Origin: Gaertneriomyces semiglobifer
Taxonomy: Eukaryota; Chytridiomycota; Chytridiomycetes; Spizellomycetales; Spizellomycetaceae
Assembly (NCBI GenBank): GCA_025558075.1
Contig: JAHLKF010000027.1
Location: forward strand, 124,001-188,000
DNA length: 64,000 nt
Direction: 5' to 3'
Position numbers and translations under genes: made by a program. Positions 22,352 through 32,910 of the stretch are shown here, piece by piece. Position 1 is the stretch's first letter, and the number at the start of each line of letters is the position of its first letter. The notes under the pieces were generated by a model that saw only the letters and a list, made by a program, of their open reading frames with translations, was not told the DNA's origin and searched no databases.

Positions 22352-25030
22352 TCAGTCGGTCTCCATTTCTTCATTTTTCGTCACCGTAATCACGAGGCCG
22401 TCCTCGTCCTCCGCCATACTGTCATGGGATCCGGCCCTGGCTGGGATGGTATCATCCACAGCATCAACAAGGGCAGTGGAATTTTCGACTAGGTCGCCTG
22501 CAATGAGCATTTTGGAAAGCTTAGTGACCAGCACGCGCTCCAAGTACCGACGAAGCGGCCGTGCGCCAAACGCAGGGTCATACGCTTTCTTCAAGACATA
22601 ATCAGCTGCAGCATCCGTCATTAGAAGGCGAATCTGCTTGGAAGCGAGTCGCCTTTCGATGTCGCGGAGTTGAATCTTGGCGATCTCGCGAAGTTCGACC
22701 ACTCCTAGTGGGTGGAAGGTGATGATGTCGGTGATACGATTCAGCAGCTCCGGTTTGAAGGATTTACGGACTTCCGCCATGACGAGGTCCTTCACTTCTT
22801 TCGAGTATCCCGCGGACATGAGGATTTGAGACCCGACGTTGGAAGTCATGATGACCACAGTGTTGGTAAAGTCGACGGTGCGGCCTTTTCCATCTGTTAA
22901 TCGTCCGTCATCAAGAACCTGTAGTAGGACGTTGAGGACTTGTGGGTGGGCCTTTTCGATTTCATCAAAGAGGATCACGCAGTATGGGTGTCGACGAACT
23001 TGTTCAGTCAACTGTCCTCCTTCGTCGTATCCTATGTAACCAGGAGGAGCACCGATGAGTCGGGCAACAGTGTGCTGTTCCATATATTCAGACATGTCGA
23101 TACGGATGAGACCTTTCTTGTCGTCATCGAAGAGCTCCTTTGCAAGTGTCTTTGCGAGTTCGGTCTTACCGACACCTGTTGGTCCGAGAAACAGGAAAGA
23201 CCCAATAGTTCCTTGCCCGCCAAGACCTGCTCGCGAACGTAAGACTGCTTGTGCGACCGCTTTGACGGCATCGTCTTGTCCCACAACACGCTTGTGAAGG
23301 GTATCCGCCAAGTGAAGTAACCTATCCGTTTGGGTCTTGGACAGTCTTGTGACAGGAATACCGGTCCACCGTGATACCACTTCCATAATCTGGTCCGGAG
23401 TTACAATTTCGGACACGAGGACAGCAGAGGCTTCTCCGTTGGCGGCTGCTTCGGCGAGCCTGTCCTTTTCTTCCTTCTGCTTCGACTCTAGCTCGGCAAT
23501 TTTTTTCTCTGTATCGGGCACGGCATAGTACTTGAGATCGGCGGCAGTGGCTAGATCATAGCGGCGCTCGGCGTCGGCAATCTTGTTCTTTAGCTCGTCC
23601 AGCTTGGACTTCAGTTGACGAACCTGGTCCACGCGCAATTTCTCCTGCTCGTAGCGTAGTTTCAATGGACGTAGCTGTTCTTGGATATGAGCCATCTCTT
23701 CTTTAACCTTTTGTAGGCGCTGTTGTGAAACTTGATCTTTCTCCTTTGCAAGCGCTGTAGCCTCGACTTCAAGCTGGAGATGCTTGCGTTCGAGCGCGTC
23801 GATGACTTCTGGTTGAGAGTCGAGCTGGACACGCGTATTGGCGCAGGCTTCGTCTACGAGGTCGATGGCTTTGTCGGGTAAGAACCGGTTTGTGATGTAG
23901 CGATCGGCCAGAGAGGCGGCGGTAACAAGTGCACCGTCCAGGATCCGGACACCGTGGAAAGTCTCCCACTTCTCGCGGATACCGCGGAGAATGGAGATGG
24001 TGCTTTCAACAGATGGCTCACCAACTTGAACCATTTGGAATCGACGCTCAAAGGCTGGGTCTTTCTCGACGTGTTTCTGATATTCACCGAGTGTAGTAGC
24101 ACCAATGAGACGTAGTTCTCCGCGGGCTAACATGGGCTTAAGAAGGTTGGCGGCGTCCATAGAACCTTCTGTCTTTCCAGCGCCAAGGACAGTGTGAATT
24201 TCGTCAATGAAAAGAATGATTCCACCTTCAGCATCCTTGACTTCCTTGAGCACGGCTTTGAGACGCTCTTCAAATTCACCGCGGTATTTTGCTCCAGCAA
24301 TCAAGGCACCCATGTCTAGGGAGAAGACCCTTGCCTGGAGGGACTGGGGAACATCCTTTCTGACGATACGCTGAGCTAGCCCTTCAACAATGGCAGTTTT
24401 TCCGACACCTGGTTCGCCAACCAAGACCGGGTTGTTCTTTGTTCGCCTAGCGAGTACGCGGATTACACGTCGGATTTCATCGTCTCTACCGATACATGGG
24501 TCCAATTTTCCTTGTTCGGCCATCGTGACCAAGTCGACGGCGTATTTTGACAGGGCTTCATATGTGGAATCGGCGGACTTTGAGTCCACGTGGCGGTTTC
24601 CGCGGACTTGTGTGACTGCTCGTTCGATAGCTTTCTTATCCACGCCAGATTCTTTAAAGCAGTTCATCACGTCGGTGGTCTCTGTCAACGCCATTATGAG
24701 ATGGTCAATGCTCAAATGGCTATCCTTTTGCTTCTTGCGGATATCATCGGCTGTTCTAAGGACCTTGATGGATGCACTCGCAAAGCTAATTTGCTCCGGT
24801 GGCGGGTCCTGAACTGGTTGACGAACCAGTAGCTTCTTGGTAGCACGCTCGGCGGCAGCGGGGTCACCGCCTGCTTTTGTGAGGATACTGCGAATGAGGC
24901 CATCCTCGTCGTCGAAGAGGGCGGCAGCAATATGCACTGGTTGGAGTTGAACGTGTGAATACTCTCGGCATAGTTCTTGTGCAGCACCGAGGACGGTCGA
25001 AGTTTTGTCTGTAAAGATCTCGGGGTTCAT
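22352..25030 (-). CDS. HSP104: HSP104/ClpB-type AAA+ protein disaggregase
   Basis: A single exon encodes 892 aa. It threads aggregated polypeptides through a hexameric pore with Hsp70/Hsp40. Domains: a Clp N-domain (1-150), NBD1 with Walker A GEPGVGKT (205-212), pore loop [14 protein letters not shown] and Walker [16 protein letters not shown]; a coiled-coil M-domain (about 410-530); NBD2 with [12 protein letters not shown] (about 612), pore loop [21 protein letters not shown] and sensor MTSNVGS; a C-terminal small domain with [11 protein letters not shown]. The C-terminus ends EEMETD, an acidic tail as expected for TPR co-chaperone docking in cytosolic fungal Hsp104. No presequence is seen, so the cytosolic Hsp104 form is favoured over mitochondrial Hsp78. 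The upstream sequence carries heat-shock elements. Confidence 0.97.
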   Translation of the reverse strand: MNPEIFTDKTSTVLGAAQELCREYSHVQLQPVHIAAALFDDEDGLIRSILTKAGGDPAAAERATKKLLVRQPVQDPPPEQISFASASIKVLRTADDIRKKQKDSHLSIDHLIMALTETTDVMNCFKESGVDKKAIERAVTQVRGNRHVDSKSADSTYEALSKYAVDLVTMAEQGKLDPCIGRDDEIRRVIRVLARRTKNNPVLVGEPGVGKTAIVEGLAQRIVRKDVPQSLQARVFSLDMGALIAGAKYRGEFEERLKAVLKEVKDAEGGIILFIDEIHTVLGAGKTEGSMDAANLLKPMLARGELRLIGATTLGEYQKHVEKDPAFERRFQMVQVGEPSVESTISILRGIREKWETFHGVRILDGALVTAASLADRYITNRFLPDKAIDLVDEACANTRVQLDSQPEVIDALERKHLQLEVEATALAKEKDQVSQQRLQKVKEEMAHIQEQLRPLKLRYEQEKLRVDQVRQLKSKLDELKNKIADAERRYDLATAADLKYYAVPDTEKKIAELESKQKEEKDRLAEAAANGEASAVLVSEIVTPDQIMEVVSRWTGIPVTRLSKTQTDRLLHLADTLHKRVVGQDDAVKAVAQAVLRSRAGLGGQGTIGSFLFLGPTGVGKTELAKTLAKELFDDDKKGLIRIDMSEYMEQHTVARLIGAPPGYIGYDEGGQLTEQVRRHPYCVILFDEIEKAHPQVLNVLLQVLDDGRLTDGKGRTVDFTNTVVIMTSNVGSQILMSAGYSKEVKDLVMAEVRKSFKPELLNRITDIITFHPLGVVELREIAKIQLRDIERRLASKQIRLLMTDAAADYVLKKAYDPAFGARPLRRYLERVLVTKLSKMLIAGDLVENSTALVDAVDDTIPARAGSHDSMAEDEDGLVITVTKNEEMETD

Positions 25031-25120
25031 TGTGTAGTCAATCCGTCGGTTGGTTCAGTTGAAGTCTGTTGTGTAAGGTCGGTAAGGACCGGCGATAGAT
25101 CTAGCAGTAGATCGAGTAGG

Positions 25121-25140
25121 TATATTAGTCTATATTATAT
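25121..25140 (-). promoter_or_regulatory. TATA-like stretch of the HSP104 promoter
   Basis: Two TATATTA-type words lie about 90-110 bp upstream of the HSP104 start, between it and the heat-shock elements. They are a plausible TBP site. Confidence 0.4.
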
Positions 25141-25349
25141 CTTGGGTTGTTAGTATCTTGCAAGACAGAAAAGAGAAGGCTTCTCGTTGACATACCTTGC
25201 TTTTATACACAGCGGGCGGCGAACGGGTGGATGGCTTGGCGGCGCGGCTTGGTGCGGAAGGCCCTTCAAAAGCCTGCCGGATGTTTGTAGCAAGTCCTCG
25301 AACGTACTCGCAGATCCTCGTTCGTCGTCTGGGCGTAATTGTGAGTAAC

Positions 25350-25399
25350 GAAGGGTAGAACGTTGAGATTCAACGAATTGACGCGTCGAACGTTCCGGA
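25350..25399 (-). promoter_or_regulatory. Heat-shock elements of the HSP104 promoter
   Basis: Alternating GAA/TTC units occur at 25350, 25358, 25369, 25375, 25388 and 25393. The best contiguous block is cGAAcgTTCcgGAg at 25387-25400, which matches the nGAAnnTTCnnGAn rule for Hsf1 trimers. They lie about 320-370 bp upstream of the HSP104 ATG. Confidence 0.65.
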
Positions 25400-25477
25400 G
25401 CCCGTGGGAAAGTCCCAGAATCGAGGCGTGACATGTGTGGCGTAGTCTTTGTTCTAAATGACGCCGTTTGTGAAGCC

Positions 25478-25551
25478 GCCCTCTTGGCTCAGTTGGTCAG
25501 AGCGTCTGCCTAGTAAGCAGAAGGTCCCGTGTTCGAATCTCGGAGAGGGCA
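25478..25551 (+). tRNA. tRNA-Thr (anticodon AGT)
   Basis: The 74-nt cloverleaf has a seven-bp acceptor stem GCCCTCT/AGAGGGC with discriminator A at 25551. Box A is TGGCTCAGTTGG, the anticodon arm is TCTGC-CTAGTAA-GCAGA with anticodon AGT, and the variable loop is followed by box B GTTCGAATC. There is no intron. The T stem contains one T-T mismatch. The CCA end is not encoded, as in eukaryotes. Confidence 0.95.
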
Positions 25552-25552
25552 C

Positions 25553-25558
25553 TTTTTT
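25553..25558 (+). terminator. RNA polymerase III terminator of tRNA-Thr
   Basis: A run of six T residues begins two bases after the discriminator base, the normal Pol III stop. Confidence 0.85.
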
Positions 25559-25861
25559 GTCATACTCGGGTATGAGTTTATTCAATGGTGTTTTTTTGTC
25601 TTGACTTGACGTTACAACATAATGATGATGGAGAATTTACCACCTCGTCGAACGACATTCGGATGCGATGCAGTCTGAATGAGTTTCAAAAACGGCGTCT
25701 CGTGAATCCTGCTATCTCAGTCAATGCTACATGCGGGTAGAGTCATTAGATGTAACTTCCTTTATCTGCGTTGCAGCGTCCGAAAACCGAACGCGTCGCG
25801 CCGTGTCGTGCCTTTGTTTCTGGAATTCACACCTTGCAGGAGTGGATTCGCACACACTGAG

Positions 25862-28020
25862 ATGCGGGACAACGACATAGATCTAGATGGAGAAGCAACG
25901 GATGGTGAGGCTTTGGTAAGTGGTCAAGTTTGGCAGGTCTCTTGGTCTGGCGTAAGACCCTATCCCATTGGGCCCCGTAGCGATCCCTTTGCGAGTGTGT
26001 GGTAATTAGTCTCGGACCAATATGAGCCCCGGTTTAACACCCGGTTGGACCTGAGGTTGGCGGCTTTTCACCAGTGTCTTCCCACAATGCAGCCTATCCC
26101 ACTGGGCCCCGTAGCGATCCCTTTGCGAATGTTGTGGTGGTTAGTCTCGGACCAATATGAGCCCCGGTTTAACACCCGGTTGGACCTGAGGTTGGCGGCT
26201 TTTCACCAGTCTGCCTACGGGCTGCGCCTGAAAAAAGACAAATCTACCAACTTTGCAATCGACTTTGGCATATTGTGGAATCTCACCGTTGCACTTTCGT
26301 GTAGAGCGTATCTGCAGTGTGTGAGGCCTATTTTGACACGACTCATGTCAAAGACTGGACAATACTCGGGTGCTTAACATACATTCGCTCAAAAGGGAGT
26401 TTTGACAGTATTGATGATGTTGATATTGAGAAACGTATGTATGGCAAATCGCCATGTATTGCCGCGTATCAAGCTCGTCTGATCTCATATTCATCAGGAA
26501 CCTGCGAACACATATCCGCTTCCCTTAAGCGGATAGCCCAGTCGAACAGTAGGTATCAGAACGCCAGGACTAAAGGGGAGGCCTTATTGCGAAAGTTGAA
26601 GGACACATGGGACCGTCCAGAAATTCGCGAGTACTTTGCAGATGTGCTAGCGGAGGTGAGAAGCAGATCGTGGCGATCGTGTACGAACTTTTAACTCCTT
26701 TGTAACAACTTTTACCCCTACTAGAGGCGAGCCAAGAATAGTGGCACTATATATGGTCGGACCGTCGAAAACGCCATCAATTGGGACAAGATCCGGATAT
26801 TGACGGGAGAAGACCATTCGGAACAGCCGCCTGCGAAAAAAGCAAAGCCTACTCCAAACGTGCAACCCGCGGCCATAACATTACAGTGTGCTCCAAAACC
26901 ATCAATTAGGGCTACTGAGCCAGAAGAACCGAGCACCCTCACTGAACTCAGGGGATGGCGAGCCCGATATCGCGTTATCTCACTGGTGCCTGACGGTTTC
27001 CCATTTTCCTCCGCATCAGCCTTTCCCAAACTACGGGAGGAATACAATTCAACTGTTGTGGGTGAAGTTGCTAAGGCTAGAGAAGAATGGGATTGCGGAA
27101 AATCTGCGGAGGCATGGCGTGCAGTATTTTCCGATGAGACGGCATATTCTTCTTCAGAGGAAGAGGATTTTGAACTTTTCAAATCTGGACCGACTGTAGT
27201 TGGAAGCACGCCATTGAATGATGAAATGAGAAAGGTCGCGTCAGCTTTGCAAAAGCTTGCCGCTAGTGCACTTGATGACCCTGACGTCGCATCGGTGGTT
27301 GCTATCAGCAGTCGTTGTTATAAGATGTACTGCACAGGTTTGCTGCGGAATATCTTTACTACTCCCTCCACTCAAGAATTGGAGTATCGATCCTGCTTTT
27401 GGGATCGGTTGTTCGAGAACACCCTGGCCACCTCATGGCTCCAGTGGACACCGGGTGAGATTGAAAACACACTTATCGCCCGAACTCGAGCGACACAGGC
27501 ACAAATGGATACGTCGGTCGCAATGAAGCATGACGGAATCGGAAGTATCGCTCTTTGCGGCCGGTTTGTGGACGTGGTTTTTTTCGAGTGCGCCGGCTCG
27601 CCCACCGATAATGACAAGAAAAAAGTACGAGACGACACAGCAAAGGTGTTCAAAGCCATTTGTGTAGCACTAGATTGTCAGCGACAAATTGCGGAAGGGA
27701 TGGGATACTCATCTGATAAGTTGAACAAGGCTTTCACCCGGCTAGGGGCATTTGGGATAGTTGCTGCCCAGCAAAGCGTTCGCGTATATGCTGGAAAGTG
27801 GGTTGATCGCAGTACTGTCATTGATGAAGTTGCAGTCCTATCAGTGCCCTCGCAATTCAGCGGTTGGTTGCAGTTGGGAGAGTTGGTGAAAGAATGCTTG
27901 CTCTTGCGACAGCGGATCGGATTCCTGTATCATGTGCTGAAAGCTATGTACCGGAAGCGACCAAGCATCCCTGCAGCCTCCTTTCCCGTAACGCCAGACA
28001 AGAGAATCCGAAGCACGTAA
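25862..28020 (+). CDS. Accessory protein with PD-(D/E)XK-like C-terminal domain, unrecognised N-terminus
   Basis: Model: join(25862..25915, 26305..26655, 26725..28020), 566 aa. The last junction (gtgagaag...ccctactag) is firm; the first is less certain, chosen because donor TTG|gtaagt and acceptor gtgtag|AGC agree in phase. The middle part is acidic/Ser-rich with a basic PPAKKAKP stretch. The C-terminal 250 residues contain SCFWDRLFENTL, then KHDGIGSI and, 18 residues after its Asp (about 405), VVFFECAG with Glu about 423. This D...ExA spacing resembles the fungal nuclease-like domain found in large gene families of Mucoromycota and chytrids and in Crinkler-type effectors (family knowledge; assignment tentative). 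Its neighbourhood (tRNA gene, tandem duplication, gene-poor flank) is accessory-like. Translation could instead begin at an in-frame ATG at 25724. Confidence 0.55.
25959..26209 (+). repeat. Two-copy tandem duplication, period 134 bp
   Basis: A 116-bp unit (25959-26074, starting CCTATCCCATTGGGCCCCGT) recurs at 26093-26209 with only a handful of differences, separated by 18 unrelated bases. Each copy ends in GGCTTTTCACCAG, a ready-made 3' splice acceptor. In the preferred gene model both copies lie inside intron 1. Confidence 0.9.
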
Positions 28021-28974
28021 TGACTGCATTTCTTGACCGGGGGCGGATGGTGGTGGGGATATCCAAGATTAGACAGTGGTGTCGCTCTAAAAAACAAAAG
28101 AAGCCACTTTCTGTGTAGGTTCGGCAGCGCGCACTCTTTCTTATTTCTTAACCTGCGAGATACCGCTCGCGGAGCCCTACTATCACCCACGTCGGCCGTT
28201 TGATTTTATCTCCATTATCTACAACCGCCTCTTTAAGTTGGTCGTCAAGTAATTTTGAGAAATCACCACCCAGGCGGCTAGTGAATCGTTTTGTTCGGTT
28301 GATCGGGATGCGGTGTGTATCTTTGGGTGTTCCGCCCCTACTTGGATGTGCGTGGCATGACATCGGAAACGCAAGCAACGTCGTCTCCATCAGGCACAGC
28401 AAGGATATTCATTGCAGCAGATTCAAGTGATTGGATGGTGACGGCACTCTGGAATCAGGACTTGTATGTCTTGCGCATAGGATCAAAGAATGCAAAGGCG
28501 CGAATGCTCATGCTGAAGAGAAATGAAACTGACCACCTTGCAGTTGAACACCTTGCAGTGATCCACTGACGGTGCTCTACTTGAGAAATGTAACTTCGTC
28601 TAGATCTACTGAGTAGCGTACAATGGCATGCCCGGTTAGTCACCCTGTGGATAGTATTCCATATTTCTCTTTTGTATCTGTGACGCACAAGGAAGACCCT
28701 CGCCCGACGCCGACGAGTCATTATCACTCCGAAAGATACAGGCTAGGATATAAAGGCAGGGCTTCGACAACCTGCCATGGCCCCCAATGGAAGACCGTCC
28801 ACCAAAGTAAGCTCCTCGACAGGAGCATCTGAGACCCCTCCTTCGTCGTCGACGCGCGCGGACAACATGGAAGCTAACACTGCGATGGATTTTCCCACTA
28901 CACCACCGAATATTGAAGCGTCAATAAAAGCGTTAGCATGAGAAAAAAACCGCCCGAGGTCTGTGGTCTTGTAT
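28021..28974. other. Gene-poor stretch with a TATA box and an upstream in-frame ORF
   Basis: 28021-28740 holds only short unconvincing ORFs. A TATAAA lies at 28750-28755. At 28777 an ATG opens 54 Ser/Thr-rich codons that end in a TGA at 28939-28941, in the same frame as the following large gene. Confidence 0.5.
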
Positions 28975-30939
28975 ATGGATGGGCCTGAGTACGGCTATCC
29001 ATTTGAACTCGATTGCTTACAAGTGATGACAGCCTTCTGTGCGCCAGATGAAGGAAGATACGCTTTCCCAGTTTCGCTTCGCCTACCCTATCATTTGATT
29101 GATACCGTCGCTGAACAGTACCCAAACCCGCTCATCGACCTGTTTCATTCCCATAGTCATGTTCAGTCCGGAACCAAAACGCTCGCCTCCGTTCAGTCCA
29201 CTCACTGCGAAAGCGACTTCTACTCTCACTGCGATCATGATTCTCTCATCTCCGACATTAAATTGTATCACTCACAAATGGCCGCGTTTGAGCAGGTGTG
29301 GAAGAGCGCAACGACACGGAACGCCGTATTGGATGCGCGTTGGAAATGGAGCTTCCTGTGTTTGCGGATCCTGAAAGCAGAAGGGGCGCTAGAGGCCGTG
29401 ATGAAGCAGGTAGGAAGAATACGTGGATTGATGGTGTGTTGTTGTTTGGAGAGTAAGTCATTTCTGCTGCAACCGAGTACCAACGGACGATGTTTCTCAC
29501 CTTCTGCACAAACAGACAAGAGATGGACATTACATGCTTCCTTCCTCCGCACTATTCTCCTTTCAACTCCACGTCTCCACACGCTGCACCTTCTCAACCT
29601 CACCTCACCTCTCCCGCTCTACACCTTGTTCGCCAGTCTGAAATACCCGGCTAAACACGCCTACTCCCTTTCAATTACCAGCCTCTACGTGACCGGCATT
29701 CCCAGCAACCCCGATCTCGCCGATTTTCTCACTCGTACGCCACAGCTCGCCCGCTTGAAACTCAGTTACCCAGCCGACAGCCGTGGCATGGACGCTCTGG
29801 CTTACATTCTCGATGCCGCTGACGACGACGACGACATCGCAAACGGCGACCACGACCTGCTCGCCCGCCAGATCACACATCTGTGCATGGATGCGGACCG
29901 TAGCGATGGGCCGTTCCGTCCGTCGTTTGATTGGGAAAGCGTCTACGAGCACTCTTGTCCACTCACGCGACTCGAAAGTGTCGAAATCAGTCTCAGTCCG
30001 GGACAGAATGTTGGCATCGTAGAAGGACGCTCTTGTTACCGAGAGGCGGCGTTCGTGTGGTGGGTGTTGGGTGGTAGCGAACGACTACGGAGCGTTTGGG
30101 TGTGCGGGATGGAGATGTATCGATTGAGGTGGGAGAGGGACGACGTGAGGGATGCGGTTGCTTTGAGCAGTTTGGAGTTGGTCGCGGAACGGGTGAAGGA
30201 GGTGAGGCAGAGAGGTGGAATTGTTGCGTGGGATGGGGAAAGCAGTAAGGATGTGGACAAACTTGTGGAGACGGGTCATCATGAGACAAAGGAGAGAAAA
30301 CCACGAGGACATATGGAGAAGGAATCGACGATCACAACGTGGGAAGGTCACTGCAACAAACGAAACATCATCTCACGTAGCACGGCAGTTTCCTTGACCT
30401 CCACTGAGCCAGCGGCACCAGGCCCTGCCAACAAATATGCAGACAAATACCCTGCTCAGAAACCAGAATCAAGGAATGCCCCAAAAGACAAACAGAAACG
30501 ACAATCCAGTCGCCGGCGCCTCCGACGCCGCAAAGCGCAATCGCCAGTTCCTGAATCGCACATCACCCATATTCTCCCACCAAATGGAGCATTTCAAGGT
30601 ATTTTCGGACCTTCGGATTCAGATGAGCCGGTCCCCGGCGAGATCCCCAAGAATTGCCCTCACGACAGCAGCGACTGTTCCGACAATAGCAGATTACCGG
30701 AGGAACCATTAGATCCCCTTGCATCCGTGGAATGTCCCTTTACTCCCATGTCAGATCCTCCGCCCAACTCGCTCCCTTTCCCGAATTACGACTTCAGTGG
30801 CGTGTATTTTTTGTCTCTCGGTCATTTCCCGTCCTGGCCACACGTTATTTTTCCCCGTGTGAACTCGAACACCCCCGACAACACCACCATGATGACCAGC
30901 AACTCATCAACCTCCGACATGTATTGGACGGAACTGTAG
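28975..30939 (+). CDS. Unrecognised protein with LRR-like central region
   Basis: Model: join(28975..29452, 29516..30939), 633 aa. The 63-nt intron is a multiple of three with no stop, but has a perfect gtaagt donor and aaacag acceptor, so splicing is preferred over read-through. The centre (about 165-300) has leucine-rich spacing (LLSTPRLHTLHLLNL, LTRTPQLARLKLSY), like fungal F-box/LRR proteins, though no clear F-box was found. An acidic DAADDDDDIANGD patch follows. The C-terminal third is disordered, with a basic QSSRRRLRRRKAQ cluster and a Pro/Ser-rich end. The first in-frame ATG after the upstream TGA is at 28975. Function is unknown. Confidence 0.6.
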   Translation: MDGPEYGYPFELDCLQVMTAFCAPDEGRYAFPVSLRLPYHLIDTVAEQYPNPLIDLFHSHSHVQSGTKTLASVQSTHCESDFYSHCDHDSLISDIKLYHSQMAAFEQVWKSATTRNAVLDARWKWSFLCLRILKAEGALEAVMKQVGRIRGLMVCCCLESKSFLLQPSTNGRCFSPSAQTDKRWTLHASFLRTILLSTPRLHTLHLLNLTSPLPLYTLFASLKYPAKHAYSLSITSLYVTGIPSNPDLADFLTRTPQLARLKLSYPADSRGMDALAYILDAADDDDDIANGDHDLLARQITHLCMDADRSDGPFRPSFDWESVYEHSCPLTRLESVEISLSPGQNVGIVEGRSCYREAAFVWWVLGGSERLRSVWVCGMEMYRLRWERDDVRDAVALSSLELVAERVKEVRQRGGIVAWDGESSKDVDKLVETGHHETKERKPRGHMEKESTITTWEGHCNKRNIISRSTAVSLTSTEPAAPGPANKYADKYPAQKPESRNAPKDKQKRQSSRRRLRRRKAQSPVPESHITHILPPNGAFQGIFGPSDSDEPVPGEIPKNCPHDSSDCSDNSRLPEEPLDPLASVECPFTPMSDPPPNSLPFPNYDFSGVYFLSLGHFPSWPHVIFPRVNSNTPDNTTMMTSNSSTSDMYWTEL

Positions 30940-31533
30940 AATGCGCGGGCACACACATTCGCAAACTATGTCTCTCACTACTACTTGTACGTCAAGCCGA
31001 CACTAGCACGCACATTTGAATACCCGACATAATACTACGATTTAAGCACACGCATTCGAGCAACGACCGATCTGCCGCAACCGAATACACGTTACACACG
31101 CACTACATGCACAAATCAATCATTATTGTTTACTGCTTGCACCGTATGCTTTTATATTCACTCTGGGGTCCGAGTAGCTCGGGCCCAAAATCGGGAGTCG
31201 AGAAGCAATGCTATGAATTGTAACAGTGTAATGAAATTTAAATGCTTGTCTTATGGCAAATAGCAATACCAGCGACCATCCTTCGAGTAGTAGCTCTCAT
31301 TTTCATGCCTACCTATGAGCCCACCTGCTCTTGCCGATCAGGTCGCCGATGCCGATGGACGTGAATCTCTGCCGCACTTCAAAGGCGCCATGAGAGCCCC
31401 ACGCCGCATAAGATAACCGTCCCTCTTCCGTTCATTTCAGAGCATTAACCAGTGTCCTTCGCAAGACCTGACGCGCGCGTTGGCAGGTTTTGACAAACTG
31501 GATCTGGATCTGGAACACCACTTCTCATTTGCA
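30940..31533. other. Intergenic region before LisH-WD40 gene
   Basis: This is a stretch of about 590 bp with no supported gene. A repeated CTGGATCTGGATCTGG lies just before the next start and is part of an open frame lacking an upstream ATG. Confidence 0.5.
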
Positions 31534-32874
31534 ATGCAGTCCACTCAGGACATTGATCTGTTGGCTTTATCTCTCATCTCAGGGTATCTCGAGCAACGGG
31601 GCCTCTCCGCGACACTCGAATGTCTCCGAACAGAAGCATTCACTCACTTTCAAGATCTCGAACGGCATCCCGTCCTTCATGACAGACCCTTGACCGCCCT
31701 TTTGGAAGACTATCAACAGGCGTCCCTTCAAAAAAAGTTGGGCGCTCTTCGTCTAAATTCAGCAGCTGTTGCACTGGAGTTTGCTCCCAAGGTCTGCGCT
31801 CGTTTACCTTTTGAACCCTCTCGCTGTTTAGAAGGTGTCCACTTTGCAAACATCATCGCCACAACATCTGTCAAGCTACCGTCGTCCCTATTTCCAAGCG
31901 AGAACCTTCCAAGTTCAACAGTAACCGTTGTAGCTACCTCCTCAACCGATAAAACTGTCAAGCTATCTGATGGGGACTCTGGCAAAGTGCTTGCAGTGCT
32001 GGACCACCATAAGGCTGCGGTGTTGGCGATGGCCTTCCATCCCAAGAACCCATGCTACCTACTCACCGCTGGGATGGACGGCGCTCACCACATTGTTGAT
32101 ATAAGAACTGGAACGTCGGTGCAAAATTGGCATGACCATGCAAAGTATGTCACCCAAGCCGGATTTTCTACCTGTGATGATGGCACATACCTTGTGACAG
32201 CATCCTACGATAAAACTGTGAACATATACCGACAAGCAAGCCGTCCCGCGGTTGCTGACGACCGACCGCTGTACGAGAAAGTTCATACGATGACGTTTAA
32301 CGGGGCCGTGGAATCTATATGCTTCCTTGACCCTGCCCATCGGTCCGCCAGCAATGCGCATCCGACACTTGTTGTAGGCACACGCGACGACAACTACCTT
32401 CACTATATTGAATTGGATGGAGCAGAATGGAAGGACTCAACCGTGAATATGAATGCAAATAATGATAACTGGGTCTCTTTTACGCCCATGTCTTTGTGTC
32501 CATCTCCTACGGGTGATCACATTGCGTGCTACACGGATTCCAAAGCTGGTCGTATTATAATATTCCGTGCTCGTAGCAGCATCCAAGTGAAGAATCTTTA
32601 CGGTGTTGTAGCCGATGGCTTCTCCCAACCACGATGCTGCTGGGATGCTTCAGGACGGTTCCTCTTCGCCACTAGCGATGACCAAAAGATATACGTCTTT
32701 GACGTATTCTCTGGACAAATAGAGAGCACATTAGCTGGTCACACCGGAACAGTTCGGAGTCTTGCCTACGACTTAGATAGGAACTGGCTATTGTCCGCTT
32801 CTTTTGATAAGACTGTCCGAGTATGGGAGACCAGAGAGGTCGACGGAGTAGATTCTAGTCCAAAGCGGCAGTGA
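31534..32874 (+). CDS. LisH-domain WD40-repeat protein
   Basis: A single exon encodes 446 aa; the first in-frame ATG is at 31534. Residues about 5-40 form a LisH dimerisation motif (LLALSLISGYLEQRGLSATL). A helical linker follows, then seven or so WD40 blades, such as SSTDKTVKLSDGDSGKVLAV, LTAGMDGAHHIVDI, VTASYDKTVNIYR and LAGHTGTVRSLAYD with ASFDKTVRVWE at the end. LisH-WD40 proteins serve as scaffolds in ubiquitin ligases, dynein regulation and chromatin. Which of these applies is not visible from the sequence. It ends 36 bp from the convergent WDR70 stop codon. Confidence 0.85.
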   Translation: MQSTQDIDLLALSLISGYLEQRGLSATLECLRTEAFTHFQDLERHPVLHDRPLTALLEDYQQASLQKKLGALRLNSAAVALEFAPKVCARLPFEPSRCLEGVHFANIIATTSVKLPSSLFPSENLPSSTVTVVATSSTDKTVKLSDGDSGKVLAVLDHHKAAVLAMAFHPKNPCYLLTAGMDGAHHIVDIRTGTSVQNWHDHAKYVTQAGFSTCDDGTYLVTASYDKTVNIYRQASRPAVADDRPLYEKVHTMTFNGAVESICFLDPAHRSASNAHPTLVVGTRDDNYLHYIELDGAEWKDSTVNMNANNDNWVSFTPMSLCPSPTGDHIACYTDSKAGRIIIFRARSSIQVKNLYGVVADGFSQPRCCWDASGRFLFATSDDQKIYVFDVFSGQIESTLAGHTGTVRSLAYDLDRNWLLSASFDKTVRVWETREVDGVDSSPKRQ

Positions 32875-32910
32875 TAGATAGTAACAGCCTATGTGTTTGC
32901 GAGTATGTAC

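Noticed and set aside
25600..28900. Mobile element carrying the accessory region
   Set aside because: No transposase, integrase or reverse transcriptase frame and no long terminal or inverted repeats bound the region; only a local tandem duplication is seen.
28939..28941. TGA recoding or an alternative genetic code
   Set aside because: All other genes in the window use TGA, TAA and TAG as normal stops, so one in-frame TGA is better explained by splicing, a separate upstream ORF or a mutation.
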